Part shown: piece by piece, positions 22,399 through 32,664 of the stretch
Numbering within the stretch: position 1 is the stretch's first letter
How the letters are laid out: each line of letters starts with the position of its first letter
Assembly: GCF_020379485.1 (NCBI RefSeq)
Contig: NC_063452.1
Coordinates: forward strand, 24,868,770-24,932,769
DNA: 64,000 nucleotides
Source of the DNA: Brassica napus
Lineage: Eukaryota; Streptophyta; Magnoliopsida; Brassicales; Brassicaceae
Direction: 5' to 3'
Notes under the pieces: generated by a model
What the model saw: only the letters and a program-made list of their open reading frames with translations
Told to the model about the DNA's origin: nothing
Database searches by the model: none
Made by a program: the position numbers and the translations under genes

Positions 22399-25300
22399 CT
22401 AGGAGTATTCCGGCGCTACGCGCCGGATTCGAACGTTGTTTTCTTTTTTGAATTCAATTTATTTCATTTATCATATGTTAGTTGTTAGTCCAATCAAGTT
22501 TGAACCAATTAAGAATTGAAGGTCGTGAACTAATAAAGGATTTTATGAGTACATGTTAGTATATGTCAGGTTTGGAGTCATCAGCTTTCGACGTCATGTC
22601 AATGCGTTTGTTGTGTAATTCTTTTGTTTGTGGTTTTGTCTGTATAGTTTTTTTGGTTGTGTGTGTTTGAGTGTGTATATGGGTGGGGGTATATTTTGTA
22701 ATGCTTACATTGATACGAACACATGGGTTTGTGTTGTGTTATGTTGTTTTTTTTTATTTTTATGTGTGTAATGTGGAGTGGTGGGATAATTTGAGTATTA
22801 GTTTTGGACGATTTTTCTTTCAAAGCATGTTTGAGTCGTGTTAGTGTTTTGCGGTATATCTTTTGGTGGATTAGCTGTTTTTCTAGTAGGATATGGGCTT
22901 ATAATTTTTTTAATGGGCTCAGAGGATTGTAGTTGGTGTTTTGACTGTTTGTGTTAGCTAGGGTCGGTCAACAGAGTTTAGTGTCTACATCAAGCTGAGT
23001 AAGTTGTTCATAGTCTTTGGTTTGTATTTTATTTGGGTGAGTATGTGTTGTGGTCGAACCTCTTGGGAATTGTTATTTTTAGCTGGAGACGTGAATTTGG
23101 ACGTGCAATTGTCCTGACTCAGTTTTGGTAAAACTTAAAAGGTTGACGTTTAGAAATTAAAATATTAGTCATAAAACATAGTTCTCATGGTTGCTGGGAA
23201 GAGTTGTTAAGAATTCCTGGTTGCTTTATGGACTTCTGGATTTGGAGCTTCGTGTGTGACAACCATTTGAAAAGGGAAGTTAGGTTAGCTTTGTAATGTA
23301 TTTGTAGTGTTTAAGGGCTTATGATATTGTGCGAACCTATTTTTAAAAGAGGTTGTTGAAAACCTCCGAGTAGATGATAGTACTAACGCCGTTATCTTCG
23401 CCGGCAGTTGAGAAAAATAAAAAAACATGACCACAATAGTTGTGTGTTTTGGTATCTTCTGCCACCTGAATTCATATATTTTATGAGCGCATTAATACAA
23501 TTTTATCTAATTTCCAGATAGCTGATAAGGTTTGTTAGTAAAAGTGATAGGTCTGTGTAGTACGATTTTTTTTTGGGTTTGACTGTTAAATGTATACGAT
23601 GGAAACGTTAAAATATGAAACCAATTAAAATCCAAATAAGAAAAAAGTCCACCATGAAAAGTAAACCATAGTGTTTGGTAGTTTTATTTTTAAACAAAAA
23701 CATCGAACATGCCAGTCTTCTATTTGAAGCTCCACTTGTTCTTTGTTAGTCTGTGGCTTCTTGCCATAGCAACCTTCCTCTTTCACTGGCCCGTCCTCGC
23801 TTGTATTCCTCCCATCAATAGATGTTTGACTTGGATCTAATGGCTCACTCTTCCACCTGCAACTTCGCCATTACCATCACTTTCACCCTAATTCACGGGA
23901 CAGCTCTAGAGACAATGATTGTGGCATTTCATTCCCACCCTGAAAATGTGACTCCCTAATCAGTTATCAAACACCATGTAAAGTTGCATAAACTTGGACG
24001 TTTATTTGGGACTTACATTAACCTCAAAATTAAGCTGAAGTGGGCGTTGGTTGTTGTCAGAAAATGCGGGAAACAGCGAAACTCTGATGTATGGCATTGA
24101 AGTTGAAGTGAGATAGACTCAATTGGAAGTTTAAGGTGCTCCCAACAATCTCCTGTAGGCATTGTGGGAGGTCCCAATCCTGGAGGTCTTGTGTAACAGC
24201 AACCTGCATAAGCAACATCATGTAATTTTATAAACAGCCATTTTCAATAATTAGAAAAGTATGAACGCAAGGTGTTAACAAAGACGAACCAGGGGTTTAC
24301 TGCGCAGATATTAGTAAGTTTAGTTATTACAATGTCAAAGGCAACAAATTCAGCAGTATCAGTTGTATCAGACATGGTCATTTGAACACAGCACATAGCA
24401 TATATTATCCAGTGTAATGTATTACTCTCGTAGCATAGGATAGTTTTGGATTTGTAAATTAATTGTTACAAAGTTTGTTGAGGGTAGATTACCTGATAAC
24501 TAATTGCATTCTCCTCATTGGAGGGAGCGCATGAAAATGATGAGAACCCATGCTGCAATTTGTGGTAGCACCATGTTTCTATTCATGCACAACACCAGTG
24601 AAAATGAACTCCGTAGAGTGTAGTTATTGAGATATTGTTAAGCCACTTATTTGTCATGTTGAATTTAGGAATCTCAAATTTGTAAGGGTTCTCAGTTTAC
24701 CTGAGGTTGAGATTTCAGCAAGTAGTCATTAAGCTCTCCTAACGTCATTCTTTCAATCTTCTTCAGACCACCGTACTTCGTAGGGTTGAAAGTTGAGCCT
24801 TCCTCACAATTGCATACCCTAAAAAACAGTCGGTATGAGTTAGTGTGCTGAACTAATTAGGTCGTACTAAGTGGTAACTAAAGAAATGTGTGGTTGTCCT
24901 TACCTCTCTAGATAACTTTGACCAGGAGCGCACTCATTATCAAAATAGAAATGAGTTCCTGAAGTTGCATTCGAAAGAGACGTCCTGAGACAATATCTAA
25001 GACAAAAAAAAAATATTTTAAGAAATCCGTAAACATAATCTAAACAGGGCGATTCATTCATCACCACCAACCAATATTGGGTTGATGCTAGTGGCAACCA
25101 CCCACCACCTTCGGTCCTTGGCCCTATTAAGGAAACACACTTAGGCATACATTAGAGTGCCTGCATAGTCAGTAATTAAGGAACATTTTAATAAATGTCG
25201 AGACATGGAAACACGCTGTATGATTAAGTTATTAAGAAGTCTAAAAGTTAATGAGTAGATATATACCGTTCAATGCTTATGGTGATCATGAGACATTGTG

Positions 25301-26421
25301 TACTCTGGCTCTCTTCGTTGTAAGCAGTTCTAGTACCCTAACTTACCAACAATATCTGTCAAATAAACACATACCATAATATTCCAATTGTAATATGAAA
25401 TCCTTTTATGCCGATTTCAGAAAATTGGAAATACGAAGGTAACCTGGTATACTCGTGTTTGCTACTACCAGAAATTGGTCGTAGTTCCGCAACTTGAAGC
25501 TCTACAGCGGGATCGGTTGCCCATCTCAGAAAGCTCAGCGAAGACGGTTTTGTTAGTGAAACGAATAGCAATGGGGCTATCGCTAAAGTGGAAGTTGGGG
25601 TTGCTACGGGTTACTTCACATACACTAAGCTCATACAAATATCCTTCGCTTCGCAAGTGTTTGAAGATGTTCTGACGGTGCACATTAATTGACGCCTCAC
25701 GAAAAAAGGATTTTCAGATAAAATCTTCCTAACATCATCGATAATAGAACGAAATTGTAATTAAAAATTGAAAACAAAATATCTTTGCATCAAGAAGCAG
25801 TATATCAACACCCATAAACTAACATTTAAAGCCTCCCAGAGACGGAGGAGTCTCGTCTGGACCATCTCCTTACGCAGTCATGCCTTCAAGTCGGAAAAAT
25901 GATGGTGACATGTAGTCATTTTCGGAAATCATGCCAGAGAAATTCAGAGTAAATCAGGCGGCTGAAAGTAGGGGATTTCGCGAGGCCAAATCAAGATATA
26001 TCTATACGCTTTAAGGAGCTTATGAACGATGAATTAATGCTGCAATGAAGACGAGATAGAGCGATTAGTGGATATTGTTGATTGAAAGACTTTTAAGAGG
26101 AAGCGTTACTTCGCCAGGAAAGTCGAAATGGTGGCGTTAGGTCTTGGATGGCTGAATAAGTTCAGATTACGGCTGCAAAGAGAAGAAGGTTTAGTTCCTT
26201 GATGGGCCAATTTATATTTAGCCCATAAATTGTGTGCTTACAAATCAACGTAAGCCCGTAATAAATTAAAACAAAATAAAGCGCGAGTTAATAAACATCA
26301 CGAAAACGTCAGAAAGTATCTGAAAAAGTTAAGCAGACACGTGTCTTCATTTGCCCTTACCTCTCTGATGACGTGGACGCAGAAGGAGAGACTCAAGACA
26401 ACTTTATTGTATAAGAAACGA
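22399..26421 (-). mobile_element. Helitron, ~4.0 kb, carrying an RPA1-like pseudogene
   Basis: On the minus strand the 3' end is the hairpin CCGGCGCGTAGCGCCGG followed by AATACTCCTAG and a host T (CTAG at 22399-22402). The 5' end lies at 26416-26421 (TTATACAATAAAGTTGTCTT then GTCCACGTCA), with the same GTCCAC landmark as the other Helitrons here. The exact first base is uncertain because the canonical host A precedes TCGTTTC, not TCTTATA. The internal RPA1-like gene reads in the element's own 5'-to-3' direction, as is usual in plant Helitrons. No Rep/helicase is visible, so it is non-autonomous. Confidence 0.8.
24030..25920 (-). pseudogene. Helitron-borne RPA1-like (replication protein A large subunit) pseudogene
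   Basis: RPA1 binds single-stranded DNA through OB folds; Helitrons of plants often encode such proteins. From right to left on the minus strand I read an N-terminal OB fragment (QTRLLRLWEALNV, about 25850-25890), then DBD-A (VTRSNPNFHFSDSPIAIRFT near 25600). Next come LSNATSGTHFYFDNE (about 24950), then FNPTKYGGLKKIERMTLGEL and LKSQPQ (about 24710-24800). A degenerate zinc-ribbon stretch (about 24500-24575) has lost its cysteines except one. The C-terminal fold has CLQEIVGSTLNFQLSLSHFN (about 24080-24150). Stops and frameshifts are frequent. Confidence 0.8.
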
Positions 26422-26818
26422 TTTCTTTGTGTTTACGTTATAGTCTTCCGTTGGAACAAAAAAAAAATATCGGTTACCATATGCGGAGTTACCAATTAAA
26501 AAAAGAAATCCTCATTGGTGATACCGATGAATGTCATCTGACCAGTGATAATACGTGTCTGATGTAATAAACACGTTGACGCTACCAATCATATAAGTCA
26601 GTCACATAATTACGTCACAGCCAGTGACGTTTACAGTCATATATATTAACTTTCTTTCCTTAATTCTATCTTCTTCTTCCTCCTCTTCTCACAACTTTTT
26701 TAAATTTATTAACAGATCTGGTGGAATTTAATCTCTTGACCCCACCAAACCAGTGAATCTCTCTCTAAAACATTCATCAGTTTCACAAAGTAACCGAACA
26801 CACAGGATCGAATCAATC
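26422..26818 (+). promoter_or_regulatory. SPP upstream region and 5' UTR
   Basis: About 400 bp separates the Helitron from the SPP start codon. It holds GACGT-type motifs (GTCACAGCCAGTGACGT near 26610), a TATATATTAA box near 26640 and a pyrimidine-rich leader. All upstream promoter sequence beyond this belongs to the Helitron, so distal control elements of SPP may have been displaced. Confidence 0.45.
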
Positions 26819-29091
26819 ATGAAGAATTGTGAGCGAATCGCTAATCTCGCTCTCGCAGGTTCTCGTTCTCATCTCACTCATCACAATTGCTTACATCTTC
26901 ACTTGCTCGATTCCTTTCTGGGTTTTGATCCCGATCGGTTTTACAGTGATGTGATTGTCTCGTTTAGTGGTTTCCTTGTGAAATTCGCTAGCTTTCCGGT
27001 TTAATTGATTACTCAATTTGGGGGGGGGGGGGGGGGTTACATCAGCTGTTACGGATCAGATGGGTTTCTCTCTAGGGTTTAGAATTGATGGGTTTGATTG
27101 ATTGTATTCAAATTGTTGGTGCATGGCGTAAAAATTGAAGCTTTTGTTGTTTTGGTTTCAGGCTTGACAGTGGCACCGCTTGTAGTGAGGGTGAACCCAA
27201 ACTTGAATGTTGTTCTTACGGCATGTCTCACTGTTTACGTGGGTTGCTTCCGTTCGGTGAAGGATTCTCCTCCAACTGTAAGAACAGGCAAACTAGAGAT
27301 TTCTGTTTTGAAACAGTTTTCAGTGAAGAAGCTATTCGATCTTAATTGTTTTGTTTTGGAATGATGTAGGAGACCATGTCCAAAGAGCATGCAATGCGTT
27401 TCCCGTTGGTTGGGAGTGCTATGCTTCTCTCTCTTTTCTTGTTGTTCAAGTTTCTCTCGAAGGACCTGGTTAATGCTGTGCTCACAGCTTACTTCTTTGT
27501 TCTTGGGATCGTCGCTCTTTCGTATGTCTTAATCTAAATTATGCATTATCTGTGGTCAAGTCTATGATTTTTTCTTTTCCTAATACGCAATTATTCGTGT
27601 TTTGCAGGGCGACACTGCTACCTGCCATCAGTAGATTTCTTCCAAAACCGTGGAATGACAATCTTATCGTCTGGCGCTTTCCTTATTTCAAATGTATGTG
27701 ACCAACATTGTCTCTCTTTTCTCTGGTGTAATGGTCATCCTATCTCCTTTGGAATTGTTTTGGTGGGAATTTGATTGTGTCATGCAGAGTTATGATTTTT
27801 AACCTTAATCTTATAACAGCTTTGGAGGTAGAGTTCAAAAAGTCCCAAGTTGTAGCGGGAATCCCTGGAACCTTCTTCTGCGCGTGGTATGCCTGGAAAA
27901 AACATTGGCTGGCTAACAACATCCTTGGCCTCTCCTTCTGCATTCAGGTTTACTTCCTTATATTATAAGAGTACAATAGACTATGCTCTGCTTCCTCATC
28001 AGAATGTATCTTTGGAATCACTGTTTTTGTTGTGTCTTTATGCGTAATTAACGATGCGGCCAATGCAGGGAATTGAGATGCTCTCTCTTGGATCGTTCAA
28101 GACTGGTGCCATCCTTTTGGTAAGAATGAAATTATCTGATTTGCATCTTGTCAATGACAGTATTCTTGAAAATCATTTGGAATGTTTGTTTGTAACCTGA
28201 CTCGCAGGTTGGACTGTTTTTCTATGATATTTTCTGGGTTTTCTTTACTCCCGTTATGGTCAGTGTTGCCAAATCCTTTGATGCTCCGATAAAGGTTAGT
28301 AAAATTGTCTCAAAAGTTACATAAAACAAAATTAGTTTGATTTGATAATTTTGTTAGTGTTCTCATTGCTGCAATTTATTTTCAGCTTTTGTTCCCTACG
28401 GGAGATGCTCTAAGACCCTATTCTATGCTTGGGCTTGGTGATATTGTCATTCCCGGTACGTCCTCTAAGACCAATGCATGTTGCTTAACTCAATATTCTT
28501 GGATCATGGTTTTCTTGGATAGTATATGAATATGAGACATTAAGTTGTGTTCTTCTTTAGGTATTTTTGTTGCACTGGCTCTACGATTTGATGTGTCAAA
28601 ACGTAGTCAGCCAAAATACTTCACAAGTGCATTTGTGGGATACGTTGTTGGAGTTGTCCTCACTATTGTAGTCATGAACTGGTTTCAAGCAGCACAGGTC
28701 AGTTTTTCTTATGTGTCTTAATTGTTGTGAATCAAACCTATTTAAAGGGTTTTATTGGTGATGGGAATATGTAATAACTTTCCACCCTCGCAGGCTTTAT
28801 AGATTGATCTGATGGGTTTTGGTTTGTGGTTTGTCTCTGTTTCAGCCTGCTTTGTTATACATTGTCCCAGCCGTTATTGGGTTCTTGGCTTCTCACTGCG
28901 TTTGGAACGGCGACATCAAACCGGTTTGTTTTCTCTTACTTTTAGGTTTTAGTTGTTGCAAACGCAAACTTCAACACAATCGCAGATATAGTCAAATGCT
29001 TATGGAATTTTTTGTTGCTTTGCAGTTGTTGGCGTTTGATGAATCATCTAAGAGTACTGAGGAAGAGGTTAGTAAGACTCATGAAGAATGA
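26819..29091 (+). CDS. SPP: Signal peptide peptidase (GxGD intramembrane aspartyl protease)
   Basis: SPP cuts leftover signal peptides inside the ER membrane. Eleven exons read in frame to 336 residues (Arabidopsis SPP about 344): 26819-26858, 27162-27277, 27370-27521, 27608-27693, 27820-27947, 28069-28119, 28208-28294, 28386-28455, 28561-28697, 28846-28923 and 29026-29091. The catalytic YD is at residues 197-198 (LFFYDIFWVF), GLGD at 236-239 and the PAL motif at 290-292 (QPALLYIVPAVIGFL). Nine hydrophobic segments are expected for the family and the profile fits. The protein ends in an acidic, charged tail (SSKSTEEEVSKTHEE). All catalytic motifs are intact, so it should be functional. It is the expected syntenic neighbour (At2g03120). 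Confidence 0.96.
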
Positions 29092-29640
29092 AGAGAAAGT
29101 GGAGAACGAAGGGCTGAAGAGTAATATTTTATACACATAGATGTGTTTTTTATATATGTATGGAAACAAAAAAGGAAAACAATTTTTGTTTCCAGTGATC
29201 ATCGGTCCCTTCAAAATGGTTCACCCTTTTTTGTTCTTTTTAGATAATTTCAAACATCGTTTTCGCAGAGACTAGTGTAAGTTATAAAGTTACAACAGGT
29301 TTCGTTTTTTACTGTTGAAGATACTAGTCAGGTTTCCTTTGACTTGTTTCTATGTTTATTTTGATAGGAGGCTGTTAAAATCTCCGGGATGCAGTTATGA
29401 GTTAGTTCGAGCTGACCTTGTAATGTCAAATTAAATCTTTCAGCTATTACTATTCAACAGTATGCGTTATCAAAGTTGTTTTGAAGATATTTATCCAAAA
29501 TATTGAAGCAGCTATTTCTTGATGATGTTGAACTACGCTAATGTGCACTTCATTTTCTTGAAAATGTATTTGCAAGGGACAGAATTGATAAAATGTTTAG
29601 ATAAATAAAAACAAGCCTTACATTAATTAACTTGTTAAGT
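29092..29640. other. SPP 3' UTR and short intergenic gap
   Basis: The first ~150 bp is presumably SPP 3' UTR. The rest shows no coding, RNA gene or repeat I recognise. The Arabidopsis genes between At2g03120 and At2g03150 are absent here. Confidence 0.45.
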
Positions 29641-29993
29641 TTATAAGGACAAGAGACTCTCATAATGAAACGAAACCGTCACAGAAAGGGCTTGGATTTT
29701 CTTAAAGTCAGAAATAGGTAGTCCTTCGATTGCGACACTTCTCATGCTTTTCTTCTCCAAATTGTAATAGAAAAGACGGAACGGATCAGACCATTCTTTT
29801 GAAACCAAACAAACTTCGCCGCTAGAAAAAAGTATCCATGATCTCAAAGTCAACGCCAACATAAGATTCAGGCAAATGAAGAGTACTCATCGACCATTCC
29901 TCTTTCTCAGCATCTTCCCCAACCCACAATCGAAAACCACACACACGAGGACTCTCGACCACACCAATTTTCCCACCGTAGTTTATCAGAGTT

Positions 29994-30660
29994 TCAAATC
30001 TCTTAGGAAACAAAGAATTATAAGAACAACTTTTCTTATTAGCTTTAGAAACTACTCAGAACTAAAGCTTTCAATGTTTCACTCTTAGATCTTATCTTGA
30101 TCTTATTGATCTTATGGAATAACTCTCCGTTAGATCTCTATTTATATGAAAAACAATTCCCTTTAACATGTAGGATATGAAAACGACGGAGTGATGAACA
30201 ACATGGGATTTAACAATCCCAACAATTGGTATCAGGAGCGGTTTGACGAAAAATCTGCAAGAAGACCAAAATACCATTCGAGTAGGAATGAGACCCTTCA
30301 AAGTGGAAAGAAAAGTTCGGCAGAGATTAGTCAGAAGATCCTGGAAGTTCAGTTGTGGGAACGAGAAAGACACATTATCTAAGGAAAGCCCTGCGATTAC
30401 TGGTACAAGGTGGTGCCAAGACAATCCGCTGGAGGAAGAAGACACAAGATGAATGTGATCCTTAGTTCGAGGGGAGAATGTAATATAAACAAACTAAATC
30501 TCACATTGGAGAATTAGACAAAGAGAGTCTAATATATAAAGAAATATCCAACTCTAATAGTACGAAGCCTTTTGGGAAGGAAACCAAAAGTAAATCCATG
30601 CGGATAATATCGTACTAATCAGATAATATAGAGTTGGACATGAGCTTAATAAATCCAACA
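29994..30660 (+). mobile_element. Small LTR-element (TRIM-like) insertion in the F-box relic
   Basis: The 5-bp duplication GAGTT (29989-29993 and 30661-30665) flanks the insertion, and removing it rejoins the FBA reading frame exactly. A primer binding site TGGTATCAGGAGC (30227-30239) lies two bases after CCAACA. A purine tract (GAGGGGAGAA, 30469-30478) precedes a 182-bp right LTR (30479-30660, TGTAATATAAAC to AAATCCAACA). The interior is only about 240 bp and codes for nothing, which fits TRIM elements. The left ~230 bp does not resemble the right LTR and starts TCAAATC rather than TG, so it is unusual. On the minus strand this left part looks like a different LTR beginning TGTTGGGATTG. Confidence 0.75.
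30479..30660 (+). repeat. Right LTR of the TRIM-like element
   Basis: It begins TGTAATATAAAC directly after a purine tract and ends AAATCCAACA at the target duplication. It contains the words CATTGGAGAATTAG and ACGAAGCCTTTTGGG, which I recognise from short TRIM-type LTRs of Brassicaceae. Confidence 0.65.
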
Positions 30661-31494
30661 GAGTTTTGTCTGTGGGAGACCACCCTCTCTCTTTCCACAT
30701 AAACTCATAACCCACTGGTACAAGTTTGCTTGGTACTTTGAAGATGTTGAACGTTTCAAACCTAACATCAAATCTCACAATTATAGAAATATACGGAGAG
30801 TCGATGTCCTTCATAAATGCCCCGTAGTATACTGTTCCGTTCATGTACAACCCCTTTGTACAAACAACGTGAGGACATGCTACACAAGGAGACTCTCTCC
30901 AAGTCTCTTCTCCTCCCAATACCACAATCTTGTGCTCCAATCTCCAAGGCAAGTCATCAAGAGCAAGCACTTTGTATTGATCTCCAACAGGATCATACCC
31001 AAAAATGTACATGGGGCGTGGACAAACTATTTGAGTTTGTTTGAATTTGAAATCGGGCAAGTTATGCACCTGCCTCGTGCTGGGGTTACAAATCCCCACG
31101 TTTTCAAAACCGGCTCCAACGCAGATCAAGCCACGACCTGCGTTATACACAATCTTCCCTTTAATGTTTACCATACTCAGATCTTTGTAAGAAGAAAAGG
31201 AAAGTACTACGTTTGGGTTAGGTATCGAGACTACTGGAAGCTTCGCTCCGTAAAAGTCTTCAAAAGCAATGAGGAGACGAGGAGTAGGTGAGGAAGAAGC
31301 AATATTCAAGTGATGGTTTCTGAACTCTTGGCTGGCGATGACGGATGACCAGAGCTGATTCTTCGTTTCGTCAATGCATCCAGATGAATCATCTCAATGC
31401 AGCTATGTTCGTTTTTTTAACTTGTATCTGCATCCAGGTGAACTTGTTAATAAAATGACAAAATATTTTTTTTTTTTATGTTTCGACGAAAAAA

Positions 31495-31990
31495 TAGCAT
31501 TTTTTACGGTTTTGGCGGAAAATACGTTTTTGTGGTTTTGGCGGGAAAAGTACGTTTTGCGGATTTGGCAGAAAATGTATTTTGACGAAAAAGTGCGCTT
31601 TGAGGGTTTGACAGATTTTTTTTTTTTTGCGATTTCGGCGGGAAACTGCATTTTGCGGTTTTGGCGGGAAATGTGCATTTTTGCGGTTTTGGCGGGAAAT
31701 ATGCATTTTTGCGTTTTCGACGGAAAAATGCGTTTTTCCGGTTTTGGCGGGAAAAGTACGTTTTGCGGATTTGGCAGAAAATGTATTTTGACGAAAAAGT
31801 GCGCTTTGAGGGTTTGACAGATTTTTTTTTTTGCGATTTCGGCGGGAAACTGCATTTTGCGGTTTTGGCGGGAAATGTGCATTTTTGCGGTTTTGGCGGG
31901 AAATGTGCATTTTTGCGTTTTCGACGGAAAAATGCGTTTTTCCGGTTTTGGCGGGAAAATATGTTTTTTCAGTTTCGGCGGGAAAATATT
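31495..31990. repeat. E2F-consensus minisatellite (TTTGGCGGGAAA repeats, 204-bp tandem unit)
   Basis: The sequence TTTGGCGGGAAA occurs seven times and TTTCGGCGGGAAA three times by my reading, spaced about 20-90 bp apart, with decayed copies between. A larger unit of about 204 bp (31535-31739) is repeated at 31740-31943 with few changes and starts again at 31944. TTTSSCGC/TTTGGCGGGAAA is the E2F/DP binding consensus. Spread of E2F sites by transposons in Brassica has been reported, so this is probably transposon-derived. Long ORFs on either strand here, rich in FPPKP or FGGKY motifs, are repeat artefacts. Confidence 0.8.
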
Positions 31991-32664
31991 CAAATATGAA
32001 TTTTAAAAATTCATTTGAAATCTAATAACAAACTTAATATTTAATAAAGTACTTTGATCTGTTGTTATTAAAAATATTCCAGTAGTGAGTTTTATAAGTT
32101 TTCTAGTGATATCAAAGTGTTTGATTGAAGTTTTCTAATTTAAAAAGTAAAATATAAATAAATCTCATAGTTTTAAATAAATTTTCTGATTGGTTTAATA
32201 AAAATCATATTAAATTCACTAATTCATTTAAAATAACATATAGTAAATTATTAAAAATGAAATCACAATCTCTAGATTAAATACACGCTGAAAGATGATT
32301 TTGCTTAACTACCAAAATTTTCCTCTCATCTCTCTCGTATACCATTGCTAAAACAATGGGCCTATAAAGAACTGGTAAAAGCGCAATATATATCATAAAA
32401 TCAAAGCCCATTAATGCTAGCGACGATGCGTGTCAACTTGAAGGAAAAACCCTTATTAACCCAACCACAACAATCTTGGAATCTTTCTTTAACAAACCAT
32501 TCTCAGCTCGATTCGATTCCTAGGGTTTCTATGAGAAGAAGAAGAAGAAGATTTTAAAAGGGTCAAATCTTCTGGTTGGTTCGCCGTCACTACGTCGATT
32601 CTCGATCCCGCTATTCAATTTCGTGGTTGCTGATTCAAATTGAAATCGGATAGGCTCAGAAGAC
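31991..32664 (+). promoter_or_regulatory. RSA1 upstream region with two site II motifs
   Basis: AT-rich DNA from the E2F array to about 32330 is followed by the likely core promoter. TGGGCC (32357-32362) and AGCCCA (32405-32410) are site II elements. The 5' UTR contains a (GAA)n tract near 32540. The RSA1 ATG is at 32665. Confidence 0.5.

Larger units (their letters stand above)
29641..31375 (-). pseudogene. F-box protein relic with FBA_3-type domain, interrupted and truncated
   Basis: F-box proteins are substrate receptors of SCF ubiquitin ligases. On the minus strand the first part (31375-30661) reads TKNQLWSSVIASQEFRNHHL, then FBA_3-like PRLLIAFEDFYGAKLP, GICNPSTRQVHNLPDFKFKQ and YIFGYDPVGDQYKVLALDD, up to SPTDKTL. 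A 667-bp element (29994-30660) follows, and the same frame resumes at 29993 with INYGGKIGVVESP, FRLWVGEDAEKEEWSMSTLH and, after a one-base shift, SSGEVCLVSKEW, ending at 29641. The F-box motif itself is missing: upstream of 31375 there is only E2F-repeat DNA. The gene is dead three ways: no F-box, an insertion and a frameshift. Confidence 0.85.

Noticed and set aside
22599..22823. 74-codon minus-strand frame rich in His/Lys/Thr/Asn
   Set aside because: It reflects the G/T-rich skew of the + strand, with no domain or start context.
31403..31999. Long open frames on both strands (up to 196 codons) rich in FPPKP/FGGKY motifs
   Set aside because: They follow the period of the E2F minisatellite, occur in several frames at once and have no recognisable domain.
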